64,000 nucleotides of DNA from Monosporascus cannonballus (Eukaryota; Ascomycota; Sordariomycetes; Xylariales): contig QJNS01000287.1 of the NCBI GenBank assembly GCA_004154925.1, positions 1 through 64,000 on the forward strand, read 5' to 3'. Below the pieces are notes generated by a model. The model searched no databases and was not told the origin of the DNA. It was given only the letters and a program-made list of their open reading frames with translations. Of the stretch, positions 34,439 to 45,466 are shown piece after piece; the stretch's first letter is position 1, and each line of letters opens with the position of its first letter. The position numbers and the translations under genes were made by a program.

Positions 34439-36060
34439 CTACGCGGACGATTCGCCCACACCGGCGGCCGCCTTTACCTTGTCGACCGCCTTGTCCACTG
34501 TATCGGAGACACCACCAAGGACGCCGCTCTTGGCCTCTTCCGCGCCGTTGATCTTGAGCAACTCCTTCACGAAGGTTTGGCCCCACCATGCCGACGTGTA
34601 CTTGAAAACGTACTTTTCGAGTTTGCGGTAATTGGCCTCACGCATCTCTGGGGACATGGTCACAGCGTCGTGGATCGCGTTTGCCACCTCCTCGGTGTTC
34701 CAAGGGTTCACAATCAGACTGGATGTCAGCGATTGGGCGGCGCCAGTAAACTCGGAGAGGATCATGACACCATGGCGGTCGCGCTGGGTCGCGATGTATT
34801 CGTATGATACGAGGTTCATGCCGTCCCGCGTCGAGGTTACGAGGCAGATATCGGAGACGGCGTAGAGGGCGGTAAGCTCGTCTGAGTCGACACTCTGGTG
34901 CAGGAAGTGAATCGGCATGAACTCGACCGTGCCGAATCTGCCGTTGATCCTCCCAACGAGTTCGTTCACGACAGCGCGTAGGTTCTGGTACTCCTCCACG
35001 TCACCTCGAGAAGGCACAGCGACCTGGACTAGAACGATCTTGCCTCTCCATTCGGGATGCTCCGTCAGGAAAACCTCGAGCGCGTGGAGCTTCTGCGGCA
35101 CGCCCTTGATGTAATCTAGCCGGTCGACACCAACGATGAGCTTGACGTTGTCGAATTTGCGCTTGAGAGCGGCAATGCGCTCTTGTACCTTCGGCTTCTT
35201 CAACCCCTCGGTGAACTTTTCCGGGTCGATGCCGATGGGAAAGGCTCCGACCGTGACAAATCTGCCTTGGAAATCTACGCCATTGGGCGTGGTGTTGGTT
35301 TCGAGTATGCGCGAGCAGGAACTTAGGAAGTGGCGAGCATAGTCGTAGGTGTGGAAGCCGATCAGATCGCAATGAAGGAGACCCCGAAGGAGCTCTTCGC
35401 GGACTGGCAGAATTCGGTAGATCTCGCTGCTGGGGAAGGGTGTATGGAGGAAGAAGCCAATCTTGATGTCCTTCTTGTCCCGCAGCATATTCCGCAGCAT
35501 CTCGGGCAGGAGCATTAGATGGTAGTCGTGAACCCATATCAAATCTCCGTCCTGGATGTCCTTGGCAACTGCTTGCGCAAATATCATGTTGACTTGGGTA
35601 TACGCCTCCCAAGCGTTCTCGTCGAAGGTAATCTCGCCGGGATGGTAATGGAACAACGGCCACAAAATAGAGTCTGCACGTGGGAAGGGAATAAAGGCGT
35701 CAATAAAAAGGATCACGCATAAACATCCTTCGGAGGGGTCTACTAACTGGAGAATCCGTTGTAGTGTCGATCGGCCAGCTCGTCGTCAATGAAGACGGGG
35801 TGGGCGCTGTGTTTCTCCTTAAGGTCCTTCTTGACCCGAGCGACGTCTTCTTCGGGGAGCTCGCGTCCAGGCCACCCATACCACTGGAAATCGGTGGTCT
35901 TGCTCAGGCCACTCAGGCCGGTGACCAGACCTCCGGAAGAGACGCTGTACGCGTATTTGCCGTCGTCCTGAGATTTTATGGTGATCGGCAGACGGTTAGA
36001 GATGAGCACAAGTCGTCGGTCACCGGTGGAGGACGGTTCGGTTTCTTCTGTAGGGGTCAT
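34439..36060 (-). CDS. TPS1: Trehalose-6-phosphate synthase (UDP-forming)
   Basis: Exon 1 (36060-35748) and exon 2 (35673-34439) are joined across a 74-bp intron (35674-35747, GTTAGT...GCAG) to give 515 residues. The junction restores GFSNSILWPLF, which is invariant in TPS1. It is a GT20 glycosyltransferase making trehalose 6-phosphate from UDP-glucose and glucose 6-phosphate in the cytosol. Family motifs in order are RLVLISNRLPITI, SSGGLVTGLSGL, WYGWPG, DRHYNGFS, WVHDYHLMLLPEMLR, GFFLHTPFPSSEIYR, GVDRLDYIKGVPQKL and TSTRDGMNLVSYEYIA. It lacks a phosphatase domain, so it is the TPS1 subunit. The tail beyond KINGAEEAKS is a short variable extension. No lesion is seen. Confidence 0.97.
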
Positions 36061-39000
36061 CGTGAGATTATGATGGTGCAGTACGCCGGAGAGGCCGATG
36101 GTGAGTAACTTGTGCCAGCTCTGAAGGCAATAAAGGACGAAAAGGATTGATGTTCTTGTTGAGTTCTTGGTTTGTATGATTGGCCTTGGAATGGCAAATG
36201 TATTAAACTACCTGTATACAGACTCTTAGGTAGGGACGGGTGTTTTGTTTTCTCGGGTGAAACAATTGGAGTGTAGCGATGGGAAGAAAAAGTGTCGCTT
36301 GGTGTTGTAGGCGTGCGTACGTATGTAATGCGTAAAGTGCGTAGGTAGGTAGGCATGAAGTGGGGGTGGGGCACATGCTAAACAAGGAAAAGGTCAGGTA
36401 CCTGTCAGCGAGGTCCAACTTAATCTCTAGTCGCCCCTCCTGGCTGATAACCAATCCCTACAGTATAAAGTACATACCAACTATATGTATTTGCAATCCT
36501 CCAGGCCGGATTGGGATTGTACAGGTGCCAACAATTCTCTTTATTTGGGAGATATGGGACTTGGATTTGCAGGTACTAGAGTAAGTACGAAAGAAAATTT
36601 CTTTCAGATTGGATGGTCTTTGGCAGCTAGGCACGCCCTCGGAATCATCTAGGAGCTCCTCATCCGACATCACTGTATCTTCTAGGTAGGTATTGACCTT
36701 TTCTCGTCGAGAGCAACGACGTCATGCAACGGCAAAGCACAAGCTTGAAGGGAAGGGGCATCAGATCTTCAGGCGTCAGCAAAGAGCCACCACAGCCACC
36801 AAACGTGCTAAACAACTGAAAAGCCAATGAGAGCCGGTGGGAAGCGGTGGGGTTCTGTCGCAATTGCGGGGAGCCACACCTCACCTAGAGCATGTGAATG
36901 TTGTGGCTTGCTAGCGTTGATCGTTACTTACCGAGTAGCAACGATATTGCACGGTACCTCTTATCACGCCGTTAGTTTCGACGGCCACCCCGGAATGACG
37001 CCAGAACCTGATAACCTGCATCGATCCGAATCGGTTTGCCACACATTTGGGTGATTTGCCATCAAACAATCGGCCAGGACAGTCAATAGGAAAACCTACA
37101 GTGCACCTGCAATATCCAATGAGCCCAACTCGGTCGTTGTGGGGCCCAGTCCCCAGATGCATAGAAACATGCGGAACACAACATCTAGATGCATTTCGAT
37201 ATGGAATCACATTTATCCACTTCGATTCCGGAGGTCTAGTCCAACAAACAGCCTTGGCTTTGAGTGAGAGGGGCAGGCAATCGGCGATTTCCAAAGTTGG
37301 GTTGCCTTCGACACAAAGTTTGGCCGTCGTACTATCCAGGGTAGATTTGGGATACCAAGGCCATTCCCGTGTGCTTTGAGTTGTCATCAATTTTCATCAC
37401 AACTCCTGGAGATCCTCAGCACGGTCAATTTCCCCCCCAGTCTAAATTAACTGCAGTATGCTCCACAACGCAGGAACATCCGCAAAAGCAAATGCCGTTC
37501 ATCTTCATGGCTTCATGTTCGCAAAATCGGCGCGAGGATTACACGGACGGCCAGCTGCCCGATGTACGGCTTAACCAACATGGTACGTTCCATGGATATC
37601 TAGAAGGTGAGAGAAGGTTGATGATCTTCTGCAGGTACAAAGTTACTTCATCCTTATCGGCCGGAGTTGGGGCAAGGTGCAGATTGCGCACCAATCATCT
37701 TCCAGAGGCATTCCCAATTAAGTCATCCGGCGCAATCACCACTTCCGGCCGGACCAAATGTTCCTTTTCAAGCCCTGCCAGAGTCTTTACCCCCACTGAG
37801 GAACCTGGACATAGGCCCATGCCACTGTTCTTGAACAACAAGAGTACACCTACCTGACGTATTACATTCAAGCACACTGCTGTCCGTGATTCTTGATGAT
37901 TCCAGTCCACCAATAGACCAATTTGCTGACGCACCAAGTGAAAACTTGGTCATTGCCGCAGAATTCGTAACGTCCTCACAGGATTCGCGTTTCCAGTTAA
38001 CCTGTCGGGGGCAATGGCGGGGAATTGGGCGAAGATGAAGCTACCTTTCAAGTAGTGTGATTTATCTCCGGATTACTAACTGCTGTGTCACAGGTTCGTA
38101 ATGACAACTTGGAAACTCTAGAATATCTACTTTTTGATTATCCTGCGTGCTTGTAGCCAGCCTATCCTATGAAGGGCGACAAGATGTCAATACAACAATT
38201 TTGTCAAGCTAGGGTGAAAGCTTCTGCTGGTCACCTTGAATTGGGCCAATAGGAGAGAATGAGACCCGTTCCCACTCGCTTTTTAGGGCAACGTTCCAGT
38301 TAGCTGTTACTGGGAATTGTTGTTAGTGATGCCTTGAGCGGCCATTAGTAGAATATCGGACAGTATGCAATCGGCTACATGGACTCAGTAGCACTCCCTG
38401 TCACCATGGCTGACGGGAGGACGGGAAATGCGAATATGGTAAACACACGCCACAGCGCAACCAGCCGAATCCGAGGCACCGATCAGATTCCCCTACACCG
38501 GTGATGTAAACAACATCGGACGACAGTCCTCGCGGAGTGGCCGCCGGTCCCCCAAATGCCGTTCCGCTGTAAGCTAAAATGGGCCCCGCTTTTTGGCGAT
38601 AAGGGGGTTCGGGGCGGCGTGCTCAAGGCCATTCCCGTTTGCTCCTATTCATACGATGGCCACGATGTAGGAATCTCTAGGCCGTGGGTCTTTATCTTGT
38701 TCAATAGCCTCAAGTACATATATTGTGAAGGGACTGAATCCGCGGCCAACGGTGCTCCTTTTAACCACGATGCTTTATGCGTAAAGTTTAGGGAACCGCG
38801 TGTAACGGGGAGTGCGTTAGTGCCGGTCGCAGACACACAGCCGGACCACAGCATAAAAGCCTTAAAGGATGGACCTTTCGTCATCCTTACTTAAGTGGAG
38901 ATGAGAGAGGAAGTGTAGTGTGCCTCCCTATATGAATCCTGATTTATCGGTCAGTAGCTGGTTAAGGCTGGCATTCACATACCGAAAGCTGATTTGACAG

Positions 39001-39929
39001 ACTTAGGGGACGCGAGGTGAATATTGCGATGATTACGTCTGACCGAAAACTCGGCGGGGCTATTCAGAAAGGCTGTCCTGGCCATACCATCGTACGCCGC
39101 TCAGTATTGATAGGGTCGAAATGCGAGACAAAACGAGAAATTGTTACGGGCTAACAAAACTACGCTGGTCCGAGTCGCCGAACCGAACTGAGTCGCTTCT
39201 CCCAACTGAGAGGCAGCCTGAAGGGAATGCACCAACGTGTCTGGCCGCATACTTCCAAGCAACCTCAACAATAATATAGAGACAATGTGGAAAGAGCCCA
39301 CCTGAGTTGCGTTTTTGTATGGCTGTCAATTAATTTGTCACTGATGTGATCCTGCGGTGCGGTTTGAGAGGGAACCGTTCAACAAGTCGGTGTTGCGGTC
39401 TGTACAACTCTTGGCTATCACTCGGCCGTTTTTCATGCTGCCTCCAGAGCATAAATGAATGGAGTTAACCATCAACTCAGTCTTACTAGCCCCGGTGGAA
39501 CCGCCGGATTTTCCGACTCTACATTGAGCCGACTCAGGTCGCTGGACACAGATTGTCCATAAGCCGCGTCGTCTCCTGGATAAGGAAGTGCAGCTATTAC
39601 TACCCTGTACTTCGGTGGACAAATCAGCGAATACTAGATCGCGGCAAAGCTCGGCATCACGCCCTCAGCATCAAGAAGCGAGCGGGTTATGTGTGGAGAG
39701 AACCTCCCCTACCCGCCCAGGATGGACCGACCAGGTTATCAGCTCCCTCACCGCAACTTGAAAGTAGATCGCCGCCTTCAAAGGATCTGCTAAGCAATAC
39801 GGATTCTGTGGCTTCAGATGGGCATATTCCCCAGGCTCGGTACCATACGCCATGCGACTGTTCGAGGCGGTCCACGCCTGTGCTCTGAGGAGTACGTCCC
39901 CTGGAAGAATACAAGCTGCGTGTTTAGGC
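36061..39929. other. Gene-poor interval upstream of TPS1
   Basis: The first few hundred bases are the TPS1 promoter and 5' UTR side. ORFs at 36911-37390 (minus), 37369-37857 (plus) and 38556-38894 (plus) encode peptides with no recognisable domain. No tRNA, repeat array or intact gene was recognised in 3.9 kb. Confidence 0.4.
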
Positions 39930-41941
39930 TGGTGAGGCAAGATGATTATGTACCAAACCTGCGGCCTCTTCAACGATTGTTAGAGCATGAGGACTGCAGC
40001 GTCCGCTCACTCGTCACCTGAAGTATCATCAAAAAAGCGGAGCTCACAGGTAGATCCCCTTTTTTATCCTTCCCGTGTTCGGGTGTGTATCGGCTCGCTA
40101 TGCTTTGAGCCAGTCCATGAGCCTCACAATAGCACCGGCACGAATCGGGAGAAGTACGGGTTGCTAGTTTTCGAAAACGGAGAAAAGGCCAAGTGCGTTC
40201 CCTACGGCTACTACGAAATTGGTGGCCACCCAGGTCCGTGTTTTCTGTTTGGGCCACGATCAAACTAGCGGATGCCAACCCCAACTATCCACCTTTGTAT
40301 CTCATGCAGTGAGGGGTTGAATAAACTGAGTTATCTGGAAATCGCACACGAGAGGCTCTCCTTGGATGTGAATTCGGTTCAGGACTAGAGAAGGACTTTT
40401 GAGGAAAGCCACGGCCAGTGCCGCAACCGCTCGGCGCCCCTCCATAAGAACTTCAGGTTAATTGACACCAAGGGTCTCTGCAACGTTGACGCTCCCTAGG
40501 CGCCCTCGGTTCGTCACCTTGAGCTGCATATGGAGCAGAATTCGAAAGGATCAGAGGGATCTCCAAGTACGCAACGCGGACATCGACGCTCAACGTAAGG
40601 CGGGCGCCCTCAGTGCCACCGAGCTTCCCGACCTGATTGGAGATAATCTTCGATTGTGAAGAAGGCTAGAAGAGGGGTATCTTTGCTTCGATAGGCTTAT
40701 GCATAGTCCAGGACAACGATATATCGAAGAATGCCCAATCGCCGTGATGGATATCGTCTATTGAATCTACGCCTTTACCATTGTTGCTGCGGCAGACCGT
40801 CCTTGTATCCCAGGTGTCACCGGTCGACCGAGAAAATGGTCCTTATTGAACGATACTCGACGTTTCAAAGTCAGGCTGCAGAAACTGGATATAAACTTTG
40901 ATGACACCGTCAACGAATCAGCCTAGACGTTCCAAGAGCGGGTTCTTTCCAGGCGATGCGTCTTCATCACCAATTATCAGATATACTTTAGCTCTGCAGA
41001 ATTACCCCTCCAGAAGGATCTTGGGGGAGGGTGCTACAGCAGAACCACCAGTTTCACATGGGGGCGCGGTCCCTCGGGAGCATCTCCGACATCCGCGAAG
41101 TCGACTCAATCTAGGCATACAAACTTTCGTCTGGGATTACACGTCTAGAGGCATCTCCTTCGAGGCGGACAGGCTCAAAGCATTCACTAGCATCAGAAAC
41201 GTCCTATCATGGCAGCTGCCAATGCGGATGCTCTTTGGATTGCCCGAACGCTATCTGCTGTGCGTATTGCTATGAGACTCTGCCGACTGCGGTATAAGCC
41301 AGTAGGATGCCCCCCAAGCACCCAACTGGACTTGGGCGTCGTGGACTGGTCCTGCTCAGTACAAGGGCAGGGAAAGTGAGCTCAAGTTGCTGAACAAGTT
41401 CTACATAGTAGAGGAAGACGGTGAGGGCCGAATACTAGGTGTGGAAGGGAGCTGGTGAAATAGGGGTGCTAATCCGGCCGTGGTTAGAAGCCCTCGGCGT
41501 CCATCGATATGTCTGAATGCCTACTGCCGGAGAATCTTATTTCAGTACCACTGCGGTAGACCTATCTCTCGTAGTTAAGAGATCTAGGGGTTTGCGGGCC
41601 GAATCATACTTCCTTCAGCCACATGACCAGGACGGCAAGGAGGTCGGCTGGGTAGGCACAGACAATGAAAACGTCTCGGGAGCGGTAGACCTTTTCACGA
41701 AAGGTAGACTTCCATCGTGCTGTGCAAGTCAAAGCGTCACAACAAGCTGTATACAGTGCTAGCTTCCACAGAGCATCGAAAGTGGGAGGCTAGTGCGGAC
41801 TCCAATCCGGCTATCTGGCTCTTAAAAGTAATGCTCGTGATACAGTCTAATGGCCCGGCGCTCCGAGCCGGTATTGGGTCGGTTGAGATGGACTTGTGGG
41901 CTCAGGCCAACTCGAAATGGAAAACAGTGTTCCTTGCGTGA
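39930..41941 (+). pseudogene. HET-domain (heterokaryon incompatibility) protein pseudogene
   Basis: Plus-strand frames spell the HET domain and its C-terminal extension: FRLIDTKGLCNV then PRFVTLSCIWS, the DSLCIVQDND-like block as LCIVQDNDISKNAQ (near 40697-40740), YAFTIVAAADRP, TFQERVLSRRCVFITNYQ (near 40925-40980), YTSRGISFEADRLKAF, MLFGLPERYLL, WTWASWTG and the terminal RAGIGSVEMDLWAQANSKW, ending in a TGA at 41939-41941. Several stops and frameshifts interrupt it (for example a TGA after VMDIVY, a TAG before TFQER and a TGA after LLCVLL). The start is approximate. HET proteins trigger vegetative incompatibility or cell death in ascomycetes and are commonly expanded, polymorphic and pseudogenised. 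Confidence 0.85.
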
Positions 41942-42339
41942 GTGACGGGAGAGTGTGCTACCTTTCGGGGACTTACGCGGTTGTAACCGCTGTTATCCCT
42001 ATGAATAGTCTACCGAAGCTTCTGTGTCGCTATTCCGCTCCAAGCAACAGCAAACTCAACTTTGACGAAGTCTGAAGACCCCTTAAGCTTCTGGACCCGT
42101 CCAGAAGATTAAGGCTATGTGGATTTATGTCAAAGAACCATTCGACAGCGCTCGATGTACGGTCGAGCTGTACTAGGCACCCAAGGCCGAAACATCAAGT
42201 CTCAGACATAATACAAGTGCTGCCCGAAGGGCGGCTTGTAGTAAGCCAACTACGCCGATAGTTTGGACTCCACCTCGACACAATCCTTCAAGAGAACAGC
42301 TACGGATCAGCTCGCACGCAAAGGGGGTGAAAAAAACCC
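41942..42339. other. Spacer upstream of the RBR-type gene
   Basis: Contains the probable promoter of the downstream gene. No coding feature recognised. Confidence 0.45.
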
Positions 42340-43470
42340 ATGATGGCCGCTACACACGCTTGGTCTGGTAGTAAAACCAGCACCGATAAAACAATTTGGC
42401 GGGAATGTACCATATGTCTTGAATATGTTTCACTAGACGCATATCCGACACGAAGACTGTCGGAATCGTGCAGACATCTCCAATCTGCATGTCTCCGCTG
42501 CGTCTCCCGGTCCATACACTCTCAAGTGAACAGTGCAACGCCATGTAATGTCACTTGCCCTGAGTGTGCGGAGCATCTTGATTACGTGGCTGTCGAAGAA
42601 TATGCAGATTCAGAGACATTAGTAAGGTACATTCGATGAAAAAGATTCCCCGAGATCCGTGGAGGTGCTGCGAATGGAGCTGACGGCTTGGATTAGGTAT
42701 CGCCAAGCATCTGTGACGGAGACGATATCACAAGCGGGCAACTTCTCATGGTGCCCCCTCGGTTGCGGATCGGGTCAATTCCACGACGCCAGCGGCAGTT
42801 TATCGCTTGTGATCTGCTTGCAGTGCAATCGGCAATATTGCCATCGTCACATGATAGCCTGGCACGATGAGTATACTTGCGATGAGTACGATGGCTTCTT
42901 GACGGACCCCCTAAACTTCCGGAGCCAGGCCCAGCTCGCCGGTGAGGCCGCCGAAGCTAGAGACCGGGCTATGGATGACCTGCAACGCCAGATCGAGGAT
43001 TCCGAACGCCAATTCAACTACGAGATCCTCGCGTCTCGGCAGCGCACGGAAGCGCTCCGTCTGTCTGAGCTGGCACGCATTGAAGGGGAGCGACAGGAAG
43101 CCCTCGAGCGCGCGCGGCGCGAGGAAGCACAGCGACAGGCTGAGGAGAAGAGAAAGGTGGAAGCGCGCAAGAAGGCTGAGGAAGAGGCGACCCAGGTGGC
43201 ATTTACCAATAGAACTTTCAGCAACCCGGTCAAGCCGTGCCCGAAGTGCAAGAGACCAATTGAGAAGAGAGGCGGCTGGTAAGTCCTGTTAATAGTCTGA
43301 ACTCCTACTATGAGTATTTGCTAATATTTACATTCTATAGTAACCATATGCACTGTAAGTCCTTGTTTTTTTTCAGGGGGGTTCCTCGAATAAACAACAT
43401 ACTAATAACCTTGCTCAATATAGGTCCTCTTTGCAACATAAACTTTGATTGGGGTCCTCTCTTCTTCTAA
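42340..43470 (+). CDS. RBR-type (RING-IBR-RING2) E3 ubiquitin ligase-like protein
   Basis: Four exons (42340-42626, 42697-43278, 43341-43354 and 43424-43470) encode 309 residues. The introns are 70, 62 and 69 bp. The first donor is GTACAT, chosen because it keeps VRYRQASV in frame. Domains are an N-terminal RING-like motif (ECTICLE ... CRHLQSACLRC ... CPEC), a clear IBR (WCPLGCGSGQFH ... CLQCNRQYCHRHMIAWHDEYTCDEYD), a charged Arg/Glu helix of about 90 residues and RING2 (PCPKCKRPIEKRGGCNHMHC, then PLCNINFDWGPLFF). The RING2 Cys in GGCNHMHC would be the transthiolation site in RBR ligases. Exon 3 is only 14 nt and supplies the NHMH zinc-site residues. An ATG one codon downstream is an alternative start. 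Confidence 0.85.
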
Positions 43471-43968
43471 CCAGAATAAACGTTCGCCTACCTGTGTTCC
43501 ACCCGAGCAGCTCTGCTGACCGACCTCGGGTAATATCACTAGTATAATATGTCTCCAATGCAGGCGGGTGGGGAGTATAGGGGTAGGAGTGCTCTTGGAT
43601 TCTTCACGCCGCAGCAGCTAATAATAGCAGTGGTATCCCTACCTAGGTTCGTAGGCGTGGTGGAAGTGCTCGGATCTGCGCGGTTCCATGCCAGGAGGCA
43701 TGTCTGAAAATGTCTAAAGGCTTGCCGATGGTGGCTAAAGGGGTCCGGCACGGCTCTGCGTGATGATTTTGATACTCAAAGGGGTTATACATGAAACAGA
43801 AATCAAGAAAGTGTTTGTCGAGATTGAGTATTTGAACTTAAAAGTCGGGATTGCGCCGAAACCCCATACTTTTTCCTTTGATTTATACGATCTCAACCCG
43901 TCTGGTAGATGCATATTACGAAATGAGACAGAAGGTGAAACCTTCTAGGAATCCTCAGCCGTTGGAAA
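43471..43968. other. Convergent intergenic region
   Basis: Lies between the 3' ends of the RBR-type and beta-propeller genes. A 62-codon ORF at 43760-43948 has no known domain. Confidence 0.5.
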
Positions 43969-45043
43969 TCATTCGAAGGTTAACCGGGCAACTCTGCCCT
44001 GTGAGCCTGATGCCCAACAAACGTGGCCCTTTACACACTCGACGCTATCGAATGAGCCATTAGAGAAACCGTGCCACGTCTTACCACCATCTACCGTGTA
44101 GTCAGATCCCATCGGACCAACCGCAAGTGCAACACTGCAGAGTCCCGGGACCCAAGAGGACCCAGAACGATAGCCTCCGGGGAATTTCGTAGCCGACGCC
44201 CAGGTCTTGCCACCGTCCTTCGACCAAGCTGCATTGTCGACTGCACCTGTCGGGTCTTCGAAGTCACCACCAAGGGCGATACCGTGGTTTGCGTCCCTGA
44301 ACCGTACGGAGAAGACTCCGCCGGCAGGACTTCCTTTGATGGGGGTATCGGTGGCTTCCCACCTGTACCCGTCGCCACTGCTGGAGATCCGGCCGGGATC
44401 CACACCGCCTGCAGCAGTGTACCACCGACCAGAATTAGTGGAGATGCAGGTGCCGCTGGCAGAGAACCCGAATTCGCCCTCCAAGGTCGGTGGTAGACCA
44501 TCGGGGTTGACGATGTCCCAGTTCTCACCGCCATCAGGCGTTTCTATCAACCGAAACTTCCCATCAACTGGGTCGCTGACCGCAATGCCGCGGTTGTCGT
44601 CCTCGAAATCCATGCAGTTGTAGAAAGCGGTTTCCTCCTGGTTCGTGAACGATAGGTTCCAGGTCTCACCACCGTCACGCGTGTGGTAGATACGCGACTC
44701 GGCACCGGCGCCAATGGATAGAATGACGGCCCTGTCTGCCGACCAGGCCTGGATGTCGCGGAATTGAAGCGCGGAGTCTTCTGCCGACAGCTCTGGACCG
44801 ACTGACTTCCAAGTGTTGCCCCCGTCAGTGGTCCGCAGGACTGTACCGTTTGTTCCGGACACCCAAGCGATGGTGCCCGAGACCGCGGAATTGTTGCTGG
44901 CTCCCCGTCGGCAGCAGATTCCACGAGAGATGCGGCAATGTGCCATCTCCCGCACCGATGCGAGGCGGCGGAGTTAATGGTGACCCCATGACATGGGCCG
45001 CCATGCCGGCAGTAAGAAGAGCAAATGAAAGTAGCGGCGGCAT
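43969..45043 (-). pseudogene. Secreted Asp-box (BNR/Ycf48-like) beta-propeller protein, frameshifted
   Basis: The first ATG at 45043 gives a classical signal peptide (MPPLLSFALLTAGMAAHVMG, then SPL) and reads to QQQFRGL. The frame is then lost, and the remaining 300 residues continue in another frame from AVSGTIAWVSG to LTFE and a stop at 43969. At least five Asp-box repeats are visible (TTDGGNTW, TRDGGETW, TPDGGENW, SKDGGKTW, TVDGGKTW), spaced as blades of a sialidase- or Ycf48-type propeller. The break sits at about 44878-44890, where CGCGGTCTCG may once have been duplicated. No intron fits. It is either a recent single-lesion pseudogene or a sequencing error in a functional gene. The enzymatic role is unknown. 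Confidence 0.75.
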
Positions 45044-45466
45044 TGTATTGCCTTTTAATTCCCTCGCCGCAGTTCGAGGTCTGACAGAGAGAGCAAAGTC
45101 ACCGCGTTCCGTCTCCGCGCCTCTGAACTCGTGTTGTTTTGGTATCATCACCCCCGGATGATCGGTTCCTTTTCTGGGGACCGGTTTAGGTTAGCATCGA
45201 CGATCAGCTTAGTCATATTAGGAAGGTCAGAGATAACGACAATGATACTCATTTCCTATGCTTGCTACCTACGCCACATGACTAACTACCTTGATCCGAG
45301 AGCAGCATAGGGTCCAATACGTGAACGAGACAGGTGTGGCTAGAGAAGTGGCATCAAGTATACCCAATGCCGCCGGTTATGAGGCACGATGAGAGTTCCG
45401 GGATGATCCACTTGAGACATTTAGGGGTTGCTCATCTATCTGAACATGGAAGCAGAGCTTACTTAA
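45044..45466. other. Intergenic region
   Basis: Promoter side of the beta-propeller gene and 3' flank of the helicase gene. Nothing else recognised. Confidence 0.5.

Noticed and set aside
36420..36450. CCCCT stress-response element upstream of TPS1
   Set aside because: A 5-bp motif occurs by chance at this frequency, and no cluster of copies was seen.
37200..37540. Multicopper-oxidase-like motifs (VHLHGF and GYQGHS)
   Set aside because: The two motifs are about 90 codons apart, whereas real enzymes place them hundreds of residues apart, and other copper-site motifs are missing.
43969..44955. Starting the beta-propeller gene at the ATG at 44955
   Set aside because: This start skips the signal peptide and begins with residues from a non-homologous frame. 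The ATG at 45043 with a frameshift explains the sequence better.
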